A stretch of DNA of 64,000 bases. Origin: Tropicibacter oceani. GTDB lineage: Bacteria > Pseudomonadota > Alphaproteobacteria > Rhodobacterales > Rhodobacteraceae. The notes under the pieces were generated by a model, which did no database searches, was not told the origin of the DNA, and was given only the letters and a program-made list of their open reading frames with translations. The stretch lies in contig NZ_CP124616.1 in assembly GCF_029958925.1 (NCBI RefSeq), positions 1,922,001-1,986,000 of the forward strand, given 5' to 3'. A program made the position numbers and the translations under genes. The number at the start of each line of letters is the position of its first letter. Position 1 is the stretch's first letter. Of this stretch, positions 1 to 8,740 are shown piece after piece.

Positions 1-1224
1 CATGGTCGGCATTTCCGCGCCAACGATCATGTTGGCCACATAGGTCGGACCGCCCGCCAGCGTATAGGCCGCAGCAAGTGCGGCGGCGCCGATGGTCACC
101 CAGATGATGGTGCCCGTCGACTTGAGCGTGCGCATCAGGCTGTCCCAGACGATGTCAAAGGTCATCTCGCGGCGCATGGCACCGATGACGAAGACCGCGA
201 CAACCCCCATGCCGGCGGCTTCGGTGATCCCGGTGATGCCACCGTAGATCGACCCAAGCACGACGCCGATCACCACGGTCGGGGCGATCAGGCCCTTGCC
301 CATTTCCCAGCCCTTGGCGGTGCGCTCGCGCCCGACCACCAGGAACATCGTCGCGGCGAACAGGGCGAACATGCCGATCAGCCAGGGCAGGTCGGACACC
401 ATGCCAAGGAAAATCGGATCGACGCCCTCGGTCACGGTGTTTTCGCCCAGCACGGTGAAGAACAGGTTGCGGAAGATCAGCACGCCGACGATCCACATGC
501 CGAACCGCGACACGAAGCCCAGGAACATCAGGCCCTTTTCGCGGCCCTTGGGATCATTGGGATCCTCGGGCGGCAGCGGCGCCAGTTCGGGGCTGATGCG
601 GGTGCGGATGTAGATGTAGATGATGAAGAAGGTGGCCAGCATGAAACCGGGCAGGAAGGACGCGGTGAACAGCGCCTTGATCGAGGTTTCGGTCACCAGC
701 CCGTAAAAGATCAGGACGATCGAGGGCGGGATCATGGTACCAAGCGAGCCCGAGGCGCAGATCGTGCCGATGGCCAGGTTCTGGTCATACTTCAGGCGCA
801 GCATCTGGGGCAGGGCGATCAGGCCCAGCAGGACGACCTCGCCGCCGATGATGCCCGACATGGCGGCCATGATGACGGCCATGATCGAGGTGACAAAGGC
901 GATGCCGCCGCGTACGCGGCTAAGCCACTGGTTCAGCGATGTGTACATGTCCCGGGCGATGCCGGATCGTTCCAGCAGCGCCGCCATGAAGATGAACAGG
1001 GGCACCGAGATCAGGACATAGTTCGTCATCTGGCGGTACACCGCCTGGCCCAGGACCGACAGCGGGCCCTGCCCGAACGAGCGGAACAGGATATCCACGT
1101 CGAACTTGAGCACCAGCGTGACCACCGCAAGGAAGGCCGAGGCAAAGCCCAGCGGCATCCCGATGGCCAGCAGGGCGAACATGCCCAGCAGGAGGATAAG
1201 GGAGAGTGTGCCGATATCGACCAT
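1..1224 (-). CDS. dctM: TRAP transporter large permease (DctM), C-terminus cut by window edge
   Basis: This is the large membrane subunit of a tripartite ATP-independent periplasmic transporter, which drives sodium- or proton-coupled uptake of an organic acid handed over by the DctP protein. The reading frame starts MVDIGTLSLILLLGMFALL and runs open to base 1, so the C-terminus is missing. Hydrophobic segments follow one another throughout, with the family-type stretches GIIGGEVVLLG and GSLGTMIPPSIVLIFYG. Its ATG overlaps the TAA stop of the small permease gene by one base (TAATG), so the two are translationally coupled. The family call is firm; the substrate cannot be told from sequence. Confidence 0.93.
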   Translation of the reverse strand, partial: MVDIGTLSLILLLGMFALLAIGMPLGFASAFLAVVTLVLKFDVDILFRSFGQGPLSVLGQAVYRQMTNYVLISVPLFIFMAALLERSGIARDMYTSLNQWLSRVRGGIAFVTSIMAVIMAAMSGIIGGEVVLLGLIALPQMLRLKYDQNLAIGTICASGSLGTMIPPSIVLIFYGLVTETSIKALFTASFLPGFMLATFFIIYIYIRTRISPELAPLPPEDPNDPKGREKGLMFLGFVSRFGMWIVGVLIFRNLFFTVLGENTVTEGVDPIFLGMVSDLPWLIGMFALFAATMFLVVGRERTAKGWEMGKGLIAPTVVIGVVLGSIYGGITGITEAAGMGVVAVFVIGAMRREMTFDIVWDSLMRTLKSTGTIIWVTIGAAALAAAYTLAGGPTYVANMIVGAEMPTM

Positions 1225-2033
1225 TACTTGGGCTCCTCAAGGGTCTTGCGGATGTTCTCGATCTCGATCTCGTCGATATCGTCGGCCGAATGATGTTCGG
1301 GTGCCTTGTTCCAGTCGGCGATCAGGTTCGAAACAGCCTGGATCGTGACCAGCACGATGATGAACAGGATGGCGGGTTTGATCGTGCCGGGAATGGGTGG
1401 GTCCCAGGCGGTGCCAAAGGTTTCCATCCGCAGCATCCGGCGCAGCGCGTCGTTGTAGCCGCCCCAGACCAGCGCAAAGGTAAAGACGCAGATCAGGCCG
1501 ACGGAAATGCAATCCGAGGTCTTCTGCATCCAGCGCGGCATCATGTCGTAGATCACGTAGATGCGGATATGGCTGCGCTGCTGCATGGCGTATTGCCCGG
1601 CAAACAGGAACAGAAAGGCCGCGATCCACAGCGACAATTCGTTCGCCCACAGCGTCGGGCGGGAAAAGACATAGCGCGACACCACTTCGTAGAACATCAC
1701 CAGTACGATCAGCGCCGTTGCGATCATCGCCATGCGGGATGTGACCAGTGACAGGATGTCAAAGAACCCTTCGGGCTCTTGTTCGATCGCGCCCTTGGTG
1801 TCGGACAGATACAGCGACGTGAACAACAGCGTCGCCGAAATCGAAATCAGCATCAGCCACACCAGCGGCCGCCCCGAAGGCCGGATCATCTCGTGCATGC
1901 CGATCGGATCGCTGCTGATGAACTGGTTGATCACCAGCCAGACGTACAAAAGCGCCGTCAGCCCGGCGAACCCGATCATCGCCATTTTGACAGGTCGCCT
2001 GAGCGACCCCAACCATAGGCTGTTTCCTTGCAT
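1224..2033 (-). CDS. dctQ: TRAP transporter small permease (DctQ), long form
   Basis: This is the small membrane subunit of the TRAP system. At 269 residues it is clearly longer than the usual 160-180. The extra N-terminal part carries about two additional hydrophobic segments (near residues 18-36 and 58-75) before the canonical DctQ core, which begins around residue 95 and contains the typical VVSRYVF and WANELSLWIAAFLF stretches. Such enlarged Q subunits are known in some alphaproteobacterial TRAP systems for keto or hydroxy acids, which is a weak substrate hint. It lies between dctP, from which a terminator-like hairpin separates it, and dctM, with which it overlaps by one base. Confidence 0.9.
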   Translation of the reverse strand: MQGNSLWLGSLRRPVKMAMIGFAGLTALLYVWLVINQFISSDPIGMHEMIRPSGRPLVWLMLISISATLLFTSLYLSDTKGAIEQEPEGFFDILSLVTSRMAMIATALIVLVMFYEVVSRYVFSRPTLWANELSLWIAAFLFLFAGQYAMQQRSHIRIYVIYDMMPRWMQKTSDCISVGLICVFTFALVWGGYNDALRRMLRMETFGTAWDPPIPGTIKPAILFIIVLVTIQAVSNLIADWNKAPEHHSADDIDEIEIENIRKTLEEPK

Positions 2034-2065
2034 TTTCAGCCTCCTCCCCCTGCCTTGCGGAGTTG

Positions 2066-2100
2066 AAAAAAAAGGCGAGCCCCCGAAAAAGGGGCCCGCC
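2066..2100 (-). terminator. Intrinsic terminator-like hairpin between dctP and dctQ
   Basis: On the minus strand, just after dctP, a ten-position stem (GGCGGGCCCC with GGGGCTCGCC, one mismatch, T/G/C loop) is followed by eight T residues, read on the plus strand as eight A at 2066-2073. A second small hairpin (AAGCCGG-AT-TCCGGCTT type) sits at about 2103-2119, nearer dctP. Because dctQM follow on the same strand, this probably works as a partial terminator or mRNA 3'-end stabiliser that keeps DctP more abundant than the permeases. Confidence 0.75.
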
Positions 2101-2137
2101 GCAAGCCGGAATCCGGCTTTTCACTCGGGCCGGTCGA

Positions 2138-3160
2138 TTACTCGCTCAGCAGACCCAGCTGGGTCAGGTAAGCCTTGTGGCTGGCAAGCAGCGCACCGGC
2201 TTCGGGGGAACGGGTGCCCCAGTCTTCCCATGCAACCTGAGCGGCCTTGCGGAAGGCGGCGCGGTCTTCGGCGGACCAGTCGTACAGGGTCACGCCTTCG
2301 GCCTGCAGCTTGGCTGCGGCTTCGGCGTTGGCCTTTTCGTTGTACAGGGCGATCTGGAACGCCAGCTTCTGCCAGGCGGTGTCGATGATGCGCTTGTGCT
2401 TGTCGCTCAGGCCGTTCCACACGTCCAGGTTACAGGCCAGGTGGTCCGACGGCATCGAATGGAAGCCGGGATAGTTGGCGTGCTTGACGATGTCATACAG
2501 ACCCAGGCCGACGTTGTTGGCCAGGCCGGATGCGTCGGCGCCGTCGATGATGCCGGTTTCAAGCGCGGTAAAGATCTCGGTAAAGTCCATCACGATGGGC
2601 GATGCGCCCAGCTTTTCGAAGATCTCGGTTTCCATGCCCGGGGGCGAACGGAATTTCCAGCCCTTCAGGTCCTCGGGGCCGGCGATCGGCTTGGACGAGG
2701 CAAAGGATTCCTGACCGTAGATGGCCCAGCCGACCAGCTGCATGTTCTGGGCGTTGTACAGTTCCTGCGCGGCGGCATAGCCGTCGCCGTGGTACAGCCA
2801 CGAATACTGCTGCCAGGGGGTGTCATAGCCGCCCATGATGTCGCCGACGAACTGGAACGCGGGGTTCTTGCCGGTCTGATAGGCGCCGCCGGTGGCGTCG
2901 CAGTCCAGGATGCCGTTGATCGCGGCGTCAAAGGTTTCGGTCGTGGCGACGACGGAGGACGAGTAGAACATCTCGATGGCGATTTCGCCGTCCGACATGG
3001 TCTGGACATCGTCAATGAAGGTCGCAAGGCGCTGACCGGTCGGGTGCTCGGTCGCATAGTGCGTCTGGATGCGCAGGGTCACGTCCTGTGCAAAGGCAGC
3101 CGAACCAGTGACGGCAACTGCCGCAACGGCAGCGGATTTCAAAAGGGTTTTGATCTTCAT
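2138..3160 (-). CDS. dctP: TRAP transporter substrate-binding protein (DctP)
   Basis: This is the periplasmic solute-binding subunit of the TRAP system. It has 340 residues with a Sec signal peptide (MKIKTLLKSAAVAAVAVTGSAAFA, residues 1-24). The DctP fold is shown by GPEDLKGWKFRSP near the middle, which in the family contains the arginine that pairs with the substrate carboxylate, and by VMDFTEIFTALETGIIDGAD. The start at 3160 is chosen because GGGGAGGA lies seven bases upstream and the signal peptide begins there; a longer open frame upstream would cross the operator region. It heads the dctPQM operon, divergent from a GntR gene. Confidence 0.93.
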   Translation of the reverse strand: MKIKTLLKSAAVAAVAVTGSAAFAQDVTLRIQTHYATEHPTGQRLATFIDDVQTMSDGEIAIEMFYSSSVVATTETFDAAINGILDCDATGGAYQTGKNPAFQFVGDIMGGYDTPWQQYSWLYHGDGYAAAQELYNAQNMQLVGWAIYGQESFASSKPIAGPEDLKGWKFRSPPGMETEIFEKLGASPIVMDFTEIFTALETGIIDGADASGLANNVGLGLYDIVKHANYPGFHSMPSDHLACNLDVWNGLSDKHKRIIDTAWQKLAFQIALYNEKANAEAAAKLQAEGVTLYDWSAEDRAAFRKAAQVAWEDWGTRSPEAGALLASHKAYLTQLGLLSE

Positions 3161-3236
3161 GTTGTCCTCCCCATGGGCAGCCTCCTCAAGCCACCCGGAT
3201 TTCGATATTTGGCGGGGTGCGTCCCCACCGCTTATA

Positions 3237-3308
3237 GATGGTATACCATCTTGAGGAACCACGCTAACCAAACCCATGTCGACAGGCAAGGATTTTTGGT
3301 ATACCAAA
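3237..3308. promoter_or_regulatory. Pair of GntR-type operators between dctP and the GntR gene
   Basis: Two perfect palindromes share the core TGGTATACCA: GATGGTATACCATC at 3237-3250 and TTTGGTATACCAAA at 3295-3308, with centres 58 bp apart. The core fits the TGGT-N2-ACCA type of site recognised by FadR/FCD-subfamily GntR regulators. They sit in the 227-bp gap between dctP and a divergent FCD-type GntR gene, so autoregulation and control of dctPQM by that regulator is the natural reading. Confidence 0.75.
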
Positions 3309-3387
3309 TTTGATCAATGGGAGGCCGCCTCAGAGAGGGCAGGCGAACGCGGCAAAGCGCGTGAAACAACAGACATAAGGCCGCCGA

Positions 3388-4074
3388 ATGCCGGAAGGAA
3401 CGCTGCCGGAACAGATCGCGAATCAACTGCGCCGGGACATCCTGCGCGGGAAACTCGCGCCCGGTGCACAAGTCAAGGAACGCGACAACGCCGCGGAGAT
3501 GGGGGTCAGCCGGACCCCGATGCGCGAGGCGATTCGCATCCTTGCCCAAGAGGGGCTGGTGCTGCTGCGCCCGGCGCGCAGCCCTGTGGTGGCCGAACTG
3601 TCGCTGCGCGAGGTGGCCGACAACATCGAAGTGCTGACCGCGCTGGAAATGCTGTCCGGTGAACTGGCCGTGGTGCGCGCCAGCGATGACCAGATCGAGG
3701 AAATCCGCGAACTGCAGGACCGCATGGCGCGGCTGTATGACGACATCGACATGATCGACGTGTTCGAACTGGACATGGAATTCCACAAGGCGATCGTGCG
3801 CGCCGCGAACAACCCGGTTCTGTCTGAAACCCATGGTGCGATCCTGGCGCGGCTGTGGCGGGCCCGCTATCTGTCGGCCAGCCGCAAACGGTCGCGCGAT
3901 CGGGTTCTGGCGCAGCACAACGGCATCGTGGCCGGGCTGTGCGCCCGCGACGTGGAGGCGGTCAAACGCCACCTGCACAGCCATCTGGAACACCTGCTGA
4001 TCAACGTGCAGGATTACTTTGAACACGGGCAAACGGAACTGCCCCCCGAAACCCCAAGCAAACCGGCCGCCTGA
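3388..4074 (+). CDS. GntR-family regulator, FCD subfamily
   Basis: This is a 228-residue transcription factor. A winged helix-turn-helix covers residues 5-70 (VSRTPMREAIRILAQEGLV is the recognition region). An all-helical FCD effector domain follows, whose likely metal or ligand residues are Asp129, His133, His177 and His199 (LDMEFHKAI, QHNGI, HLHSHL). Members of this group usually repress uptake and catabolism of small organic acids and release DNA on binding the substrate. It is divergent from dctPQM, with twin operators in the gap, and lies 34 bp upstream of a fumarylacetoacetate-hydrolase-family gene on its own strand, which it may also control. Confidence 0.9.
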   Translation: MPEGTLPEQIANQLRRDILRGKLAPGAQVKERDNAAEMGVSRTPMREAIRILAQEGLVLLRPARSPVVAELSLREVADNIEVLTALEMLSGELAVVRASDDQIEEIRELQDRMARLYDDIDMIDVFELDMEFHKAIVRAANNPVLSETHGAILARLWRARYLSASRKRSRDRVLAQHNGIVAGLCARDVEAVKRHLHSHLEHLLINVQDYFEHGQTELPPETPSKPAA

Positions 4075-4108
4075 CCGCGGCCGCCACGGACAAGAGGAAT
4101 AGGACCCA

Positions 4109-4954
4109 ATGAAACTTCTGCGTTTTGGCCCCAAGGGACAGGAAAAACCGGGCATTCTGGACAGCGACGGCAAGGTGCGCGACCTGTCGGGCAAGGTCGC
4201 GGATTTCGCCGGGGCCGGCGTGTCGCTGGAGGCGCTGGAGGCGATCCGCGCCATCGACATCGCCAGCCTGCCGGTGGTCGAAAACCCGGGCCGCATCGGG
4301 TCTTGCCTGGCCTCTGTGCCGAACTTCTTTTGCGTCGGCCTGAACTATGCGCTGCACGCCAAGGAAAGCGGCATGGACGCGCCGACCGAACCGGTGCTGT
4401 TCTCCAAAGCGTCATCGGCGCTGTCGGGTCCGTTTGATCCGGTGGTCATCCCCCGCAAGTCGGTCAAGGCCGACTGGGAGGTCGAGCTGGGCGTGGTGAT
4501 CGGCAAGACGGCGCTGTATGTGTCGGAAGACGACGCGCTGGATCACGTGGCGGGCTATTGCACCATCAACGACGTGTCCGAACGCGAATTCCAGATCGAA
4601 AAGCTGGGCCAGTGGATCAAGGGCAAATCGGCCCCGACCTTTGGCCCCACCGGCCCCTATCTGGTGACGGCTGACGAAGTGGGCGATCCGCAGAACCTGC
4701 GTGTGACGCTGGATCTGAACGGCGAGACGGTACAGGATTCCAACACCTCGGACATGATCTTTTCGGTGCGCCAGATCGTCAGCTACATGAGCCAGTTCAT
4801 GCAGTTGCAGCCCGGCGACATCATCGCCACCGGCACCCCGTCGGGGGTTGGCATGGGCATGAAACCGCAGCGTTTCCTGAAACCCGGCGACGTGATGGAG
4901 ATCGAGGTTCATGGCCTGGGTCGCCAGCGCCAGGAAACGGTCGCGGCGGACTAG
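4109..4954 (+). CDS. Fumarylacetoacetate hydrolase family protein
   Basis: This is a 281-residue metal-dependent enzyme of the FAH fold, which cleaves or hydrates acyl-pyruvate-like substrates. The divalent-metal ligands are visible in WEVELGVVIGK (two Glu) and NDVSEREFQ (Asp), and the catalytic region in the C-terminal GDIIATGTPSGVGMGM stretch. The first 60 or so residues form the usual N-terminal cap. Close homologues are annotated as 2,4-diketo-3-deoxy-L-fuconate/rhamnonate hydrolase or ureidoglycolate lyase, and the sequence alone does not decide between them. It follows the GntR gene by 34 bp and may act on the substrate brought in by the TRAP system. The ribosome site is AAGAGGAATAGG. 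Confidence 0.88.
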   Translation: MKLLRFGPKGQEKPGILDSDGKVRDLSGKVADFAGAGVSLEALEAIRAIDIASLPVVENPGRIGSCLASVPNFFCVGLNYALHAKESGMDAPTEPVLFSKASSALSGPFDPVVIPRKSVKADWEVELGVVIGKTALYVSEDDALDHVAGYCTINDVSEREFQIEKLGQWIKGKSAPTFGPTGPYLVTADEVGDPQNLRVTLDLNGETVQDSNTSDMIFSVRQIVSYMSQFMQLQPGDIIATGTPSGVGMGMKPQRFLKPGDVMEIEVHGLGRQRQETVAAD

Positions 4955-5011
4955 GGCACCTTGGGGGAGAATGAAATTTCAGCCTGAAGTTTTGTTCTCT
5001 TTCGGCACACG

Positions 5012-5989
5012 ATGGCCCGTCCTCCCAGCCTGAACGCCTATCTGCATTTCGAATGCGTGGCGCGGCGCGGCTCGCTCAGCCGCGCGGCGGATGAACTGTC
5101 GGTCAGCCCTTCGGCCGTCAGCCAGCAGATCCGCCAGCTCGAAGAGCAGATGGGCGTCAAGCTGTTCCGCCGGCAGGGCCGTGCCCTGCGCCTGACGCTT
5201 GAAGGCGAACAGCTGTTTCAGGCCAGTTCCGCCGCCATCCGCATGTTGCGCGACGCGCAGGCCCATCTGGGGCAAAGCCGCGAGTCGCGGCGCTTGAACC
5301 TGCGGGTGACGCCCAGTTTCGGGGTGCGCTGGCTGGGGCCGCGCCTGTCGGGTTTTGTCGCCCGTCACCCCGATTGGGATCTGCGCGTCGACGCCGCCCC
5401 CGATCCCACCGATTTCGACCGCGAGATCATGGACCTGGACATCCGCTATGGCGCAGGGGGCTGGCAGGGCCATCCGGAACGCGCGGTTCTGGACGATCTG
5501 GTTCTGCCGCTGTGCAGCCCCGCGTATCTGGCTGACCTGCCCAAGGACCCCGCTGCCCGACTGGACGCCGCCCGCCTGATCGACAGCGCCCGCGCCCTGT
5601 GCCAGTGGGACCTGTGGCTGTGGCGCATGGGGATCAAGACCACGGCCAACCGCAAGACGATCCTGATGGACCGGTCGTCCATGGCGCTGCAACTGGCGCT
5701 GGACGGGGCCGGGGTCTGCCTGGAATCGCTGGCCCTTGCCGCCCCCGAGGTCGAGGCAGGCCAGCTGGTGCCGGTGATGCCGCATCTGCCGGTGATCCGC
5801 TTTCCGGCCTATTGGGCGCTGTGCCCCGAACGCAACCTGTCCCGCCGCGCCGTGCGGCTGTTCCTTGGCTGGCTCGAGGCCGAGGCGGCGGGTCACGAAA
5901 AGATGCTGGCGCGTATCCTGTCCGCGCATGAATTGCAGTGCGAAACGGTCAGCGCCAGCGATTGGCTGGTGGCCGGCGCGGACACCTGA
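5012..5989 (+). CDS. LysR-family regulator, GcvA-like
   Basis: This 325-residue LysR regulator has an N-terminal winged helix-turn-helix (residues 5-65; RRGSLSRAADELSVSPSAVSQQIRQLE) and a periplasmic-binding-like effector domain from about residue 95. The SVSPSAVSQQIRQLEEQMGVKLFRR type of recognition helix groups it with GcvA-like members. It sits 58 bp after the FAH-family gene and is convergent with the SDR gene, ending 24 bp from it, so it may control either the FAH gene or the minus-strand transketolase operon. The ligand is unknown. Confidence 0.88.
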   Translation: MARPPSLNAYLHFECVARRGSLSRAADELSVSPSAVSQQIRQLEEQMGVKLFRRQGRALRLTLEGEQLFQASSAAIRMLRDAQAHLGQSRESRRLNLRVTPSFGVRWLGPRLSGFVARHPDWDLRVDAAPDPTDFDREIMDLDIRYGAGGWQGHPERAVLDDLVLPLCSPAYLADLPKDPAARLDAARLIDSARALCQWDLWLWRMGIKTTANRKTILMDRSSMALQLALDGAGVCLESLALAAPEVEAGQLVPVMPHLPVIRFPAYWALCPERNLSRRAVRLFLGWLEAEAAGHEKMLARILSAHELQCETVSASDWLVAGADT

Positions 5990-6013
5990 GGGGCCCCCGC
6001 GCGTGCCGTGCGG

Positions 6014-6766
6014 TCAGTGGATCAGCGATCCGCCGTTCACGTCAACCTCGGAGCCGGTCACATAGGCGGCAAGGTCCGACGCCAGGAACAGACAGCAGCC
6101 CGCCACGTCCGAGGCCTGACCAGCGCGGCCCATGGGGATGCCTTCAAGGATCTGCGCCATCATGTCGTCGGTCAGCATGCCTCCGGTGATGTCGGTGGCG
6201 ATGAAGCCGGGGCAAACCGCGTTGGACCGGATGCCGTCGGGGGCCAGTTCGCGGGCCATGGCCTTGGTCAGGCCCAGGATGCCCGCCTTGGCCGCCGAAT
6301 AATGCGGCCCGCCAAAGATGCCGCCGCCGCGCTGCGCCGAGACCGAGCTGATGTTGACGAAGGCCCCGGTTTTGCGCGCGCGCATATGCGGGATGACGGC
6401 CTGCGACATGTACAGTGTGCCGCGCAGGTTCACGTCAAGCACCGCGTCATAGTTCTGCGGCTCGATCTGCATCAGTTTCAGCGGCTGGGTGATCCCGGCG
6501 TTGTTCACCACGATATCGACCTGCCCAAAGGCCGCGATCACCGCATCCGCCGCTGATTGGCAGGCCGCTTTGTCGGTGACATCGCAGGCAAGCCCGATGT
6601 GCCCGGCCCCCGGCAGATCGGCGGCCGCGGCGGCGGCCTGACCGGCGTCCAGGTCCAGGATCGCCACCCGCGCGCCGTGTTCGGCAAACAGGCTTGCCGT
6701 GGCCTTGCCCAAGCCGCGCGGGCTGGCGCCGCCGGTGATGATGGCGGTTTTGTACTTGAGAAGCAT
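6014..6766 (-). CDS. Short-chain dehydrogenase/reductase
   Basis: This is a 250-residue NAD(P)-dependent SDR. The cofactor loop is TGGASPRGLGKA near residue 11, the NNAG motif sits in strand 4, and the catalytic Ser, Tyr and Lys are in ISSVSAQ and HYSAAKAG. It ends in a typical SDR C-terminus (VTGSEVDVNGGSLI). The start at 6766 is preferred over an upstream in-frame codon at 6799 because AGGAGAG lies just before it. It begins four bases after the stop of the dehydrogenase upstream, making it the last gene of a transketolase / dehydrogenase / SDR operon that probably oxidises a sugar-derived alcohol. Confidence 0.9.
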   Translation of the reverse strand: MLLKYKTAIITGGASPRGLGKATASLFAEHGARVAILDLDAGQAAAAAADLPGAGHIGLACDVTDKAACQSAADAVIAAFGQVDIVVNNAGITQPLKLMQIEPQNYDAVLDVNLRGTLYMSQAVIPHMRARKTGAFVNISSVSAQRGGGIFGGPHYSAAKAGILGLTKAMARELAPDGIRSNAVCPGFIATDITGGMLTDDMMAQILEGIPMGRAGQASDVAGCCLFLASDLAAYVTGSEVDVNGGSLIH

Positions 6767-6770
6767 CAGG

Positions 6771-7673
6771 TTACTCTCCTTTGGGGGATTTCGTGCCATA
6801 GCCGGTCAGCGCCTCGTAGGCGCGGATCACGCAGGAATCGTCCAACCCGCCAAAGCCCATGCCACTGGCCGCAATCATCATCTGATGCGCGGCGGCGGAC
6901 AGCGGCAGGGGCGTGGCGCAATCGCGCCCGGTTTGCAGCACAAGGCCAAGGTCCTTGACGAAAATGTCGACGGTCGAGGTGGGCGCAGTGTCCCCGGCCA
7001 ACATGCGCGGCACGCGGTCCTCGAACATCCAGCTGCGCCCGGCGCTGGTGCTGACGATCTCGAACAGCTTTTCGGGATCACAGCCCGCGCGCGCGCCCAG
7101 CGCTATGACCTCGGCGGCGGCCACCAGATGCACGCCTGCGGCCAGCTGGTGCACCACCTTGTAGGTGGCCCCCAACCCCGGCGCGTCGCCCAGCCGGTGC
7201 ACCTTGCCCGCGATGGCCTCCAGCACTGCATCGGCGCGGGCATAGGCCGCATCGGCGCCCGAGGTCATCAGCGTCAGAGTGCCCGCTTCGGCCCCGACCT
7301 GACCACCCGATACGGGTGCATCCAGCATGATGTGGCCTGCCGCCCCGAGATCGGCGGCCAAGGCGCGGGCCTCGTCCGGGGCGACGGTGGAGCACAGCAT
7401 CACGGTGGCGCCCGGGGTCAGCGCCTGAACCACGCCGCTGTCGAACAGCGCGGCGCGGGCCTGCGCGGCGTTGACCACCATCACCAGCAGCAGATCACAA
7501 CCCGTGGCGGCCTCGGCGGCGCTGTCGAAAGCGGTGCCGCCCGCTGCGGTCAACCGCGCGCGGGCCGCCTCGGACAGATCGAAGCCGCGCAGGGCGATCC
7601 CGGCCTTGAGGATGTTGCGGGCCATGCCCATTCCCATGGCGCCAAGGCCAATCAGACAGGTGTCATTCATCAA
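6771..7673 (-). CDS. Beta-hydroxyacid dehydrogenase, L-threonate dehydrogenase-like
   Basis: This 300-residue NAD-dependent beta-hydroxyacid dehydrogenase has the Rossmann motif GLGAMGMGMA (residues 9-18), the substrate-binding DAPVSGGQVGAE, and the catalytic lysine region GATYKVVHQLAAGVH. The KVVHQL form and length resemble the L-threonate dehydrogenase (LtnD) branch more than hydroxyisobutyrate dehydrogenase. The kinase, aldolase and isomerase of the usual threonate pathway are not in this window, so the assignment is to subfamily only. Its start (ATG at 7673 or 7670) overlaps the end of the transketolase C-terminal gene by up to 11 bases. Confidence 0.85.
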   Translation of the reverse strand: MMNDTCLIGLGAMGMGMARNILKAGIALRGFDLSEAARARLTAAGGTAFDSAAEAATGCDLLLVMVVNAAQARAALFDSGVVQALTPGATVMLCSTVAPDEARALAADLGAAGHIMLDAPVSGGQVGAEAGTLTLMTSGADAAYARADAVLEAIAGKVHRLGDAPGLGATYKVVHQLAAGVHLVAAAEVIALGARAGCDPEKLFEIVSTSAGRSWMFEDRVPRMLAGDTAPTSTVDIFVKDLGLVLQTGRDCATPLPLSAAAHQMMIAASGMGFGGLDDSCVIRAYEALTGYGTKSPKGE

Positions 7674-8712
7674 GCCACTCCTTTACCCGGGTCGTGATGC
7701 GTGGCACCGACAACCCGTATTGATCATGCAACGTGGGCAGCGCCCCCGCATCGAGGAATTCGTCCGGCAGGGCGATCTGGCGGAACCGGGCCTGCACCCC
7801 GGCGCGCATCAGTGAGGCACCGACGGCTTCGCCAAGGCCACCGATGATGCTGTGGTTTTCGGCGGTGACGATCAGGCGGCCGGTCTTGGCGGCCTCAAGG
7901 CGGATTGTCGCCTCGTCCAGCGGTTTGATGGTGGGCACATGCAGCACGGCGCAATCGACGCCATCGGCCTCCAGCGCCTTGGCGGCGTCAAGCGTGCGCA
8001 TGGTCATGAAGCCGGAGGAGATGAACAGCACGTCATTGCCGTCCCGAAGGGTCTTGGCGCGGCCCAGTTCGAACTGATAGCCGTATTCGCCCAGCACATC
8101 CGGGACATTGCCGCGCAGAAGGCGCATGTAAGTGGGGCCGGGGGTGGCGGCCAGCGCATGGGTTGCTTGCATGGTTTCGACCGCATCGCAGGGATCGACG
8201 ATGGTCAGGTTGGGCATGCCGCGAAATATGGCCAGATCTTCGGTGGCCTGGTGGCTGGGGCCGTAACCGGTGGTCAGCCCGGGCAGGGCGCAGGCGATTT
8301 TCACCGGCAGGTTTTCCTCGGCAATCGCCATGCAGATGAAGTCATAGGCGCGGCGCGAGGCGAAGACCGCATAGGTGGTGGCGAAGGGGGTAAAGCCTTC
8401 TCGGGCGAGGCCTGCGGCGGCCGAGAACAGCAGCTGTTCGGCCATGCCCATCTGGTAAAAGCGGTCGGGATATCGTTCGGCAAAGACATGCATGTCGGTG
8501 TATTTCGACAGGTCCGCCGACAGGCCGACGATGTCGTCGCGCGTTGCCGCCAATTCGCACAGGGCCTGGCCAAAGGGGGCGGCGATGGTTGCGCGCCCTT
8601 CGGCATCGAGCGACGCGATCATGGCGGAGGTGGCCAGTTTTTCACCGGGCACGCTGCGGGCTGCGTATTTCGATTTGCGGCGGGAATGGGCGCCGAAGGG
8701 GATGTCGGTCAT
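7663..8712 (-). CDS. Transketolase C-terminal subunit
   Basis: This 349-residue protein carries the pyrimidine-binding (Pyr) and C-terminal domains of a split transketolase. The Pyr domain holds the family's conserved acid in the FYQMGMAEQLLFSAAAGLA stretch, which contacts the thiamine aminopyrimidine ring. A C-terminal domain from about residue 215 ends in RITTRVKEWL. The start at 8712 (MTDIPFG) is chosen because the open frame further upstream runs through an intergenic repeat. It pairs with the N-terminal subunit gene 94 bp upstream. Split transketolases of this type often serve catabolic sugar-phosphate cleavage rather than the core pentose-phosphate pathway. Confidence 0.88.
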   Translation of the reverse strand: MTDIPFGAHSRRKSKYAARSVPGEKLATSAMIASLDAEGRATIAAPFGQALCELAATRDDIVGLSADLSKYTDMHVFAERYPDRFYQMGMAEQLLFSAAAGLAREGFTPFATTYAVFASRRAYDFICMAIAEENLPVKIACALPGLTTGYGPSHQATEDLAIFRGMPNLTIVDPCDAVETMQATHALAATPGPTYMRLLRGNVPDVLGEYGYQFELGRAKTLRDGNDVLFISSGFMTMRTLDAAKALEADGVDCAVLHVPTIKPLDEATIRLEAAKTGRLIVTAENHSIIGGLGEAVGASLMRAGVQARFRQIALPDEFLDAGALPTLHDQYGLSVPRITTRVKEWLDE

Positions 8713-8740
8713 TGCGGGCGCTCCTGTTTGTGGGGCGGAT

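Noticed and set aside
3308-3317. TTGATCAA near the GntR operators as an FNR site
   Set aside because: An FNR/FnrL box needs four bases between the half sites (TTGAT-N4-ATCAA); this is an eight-base palindrome without that spacing.
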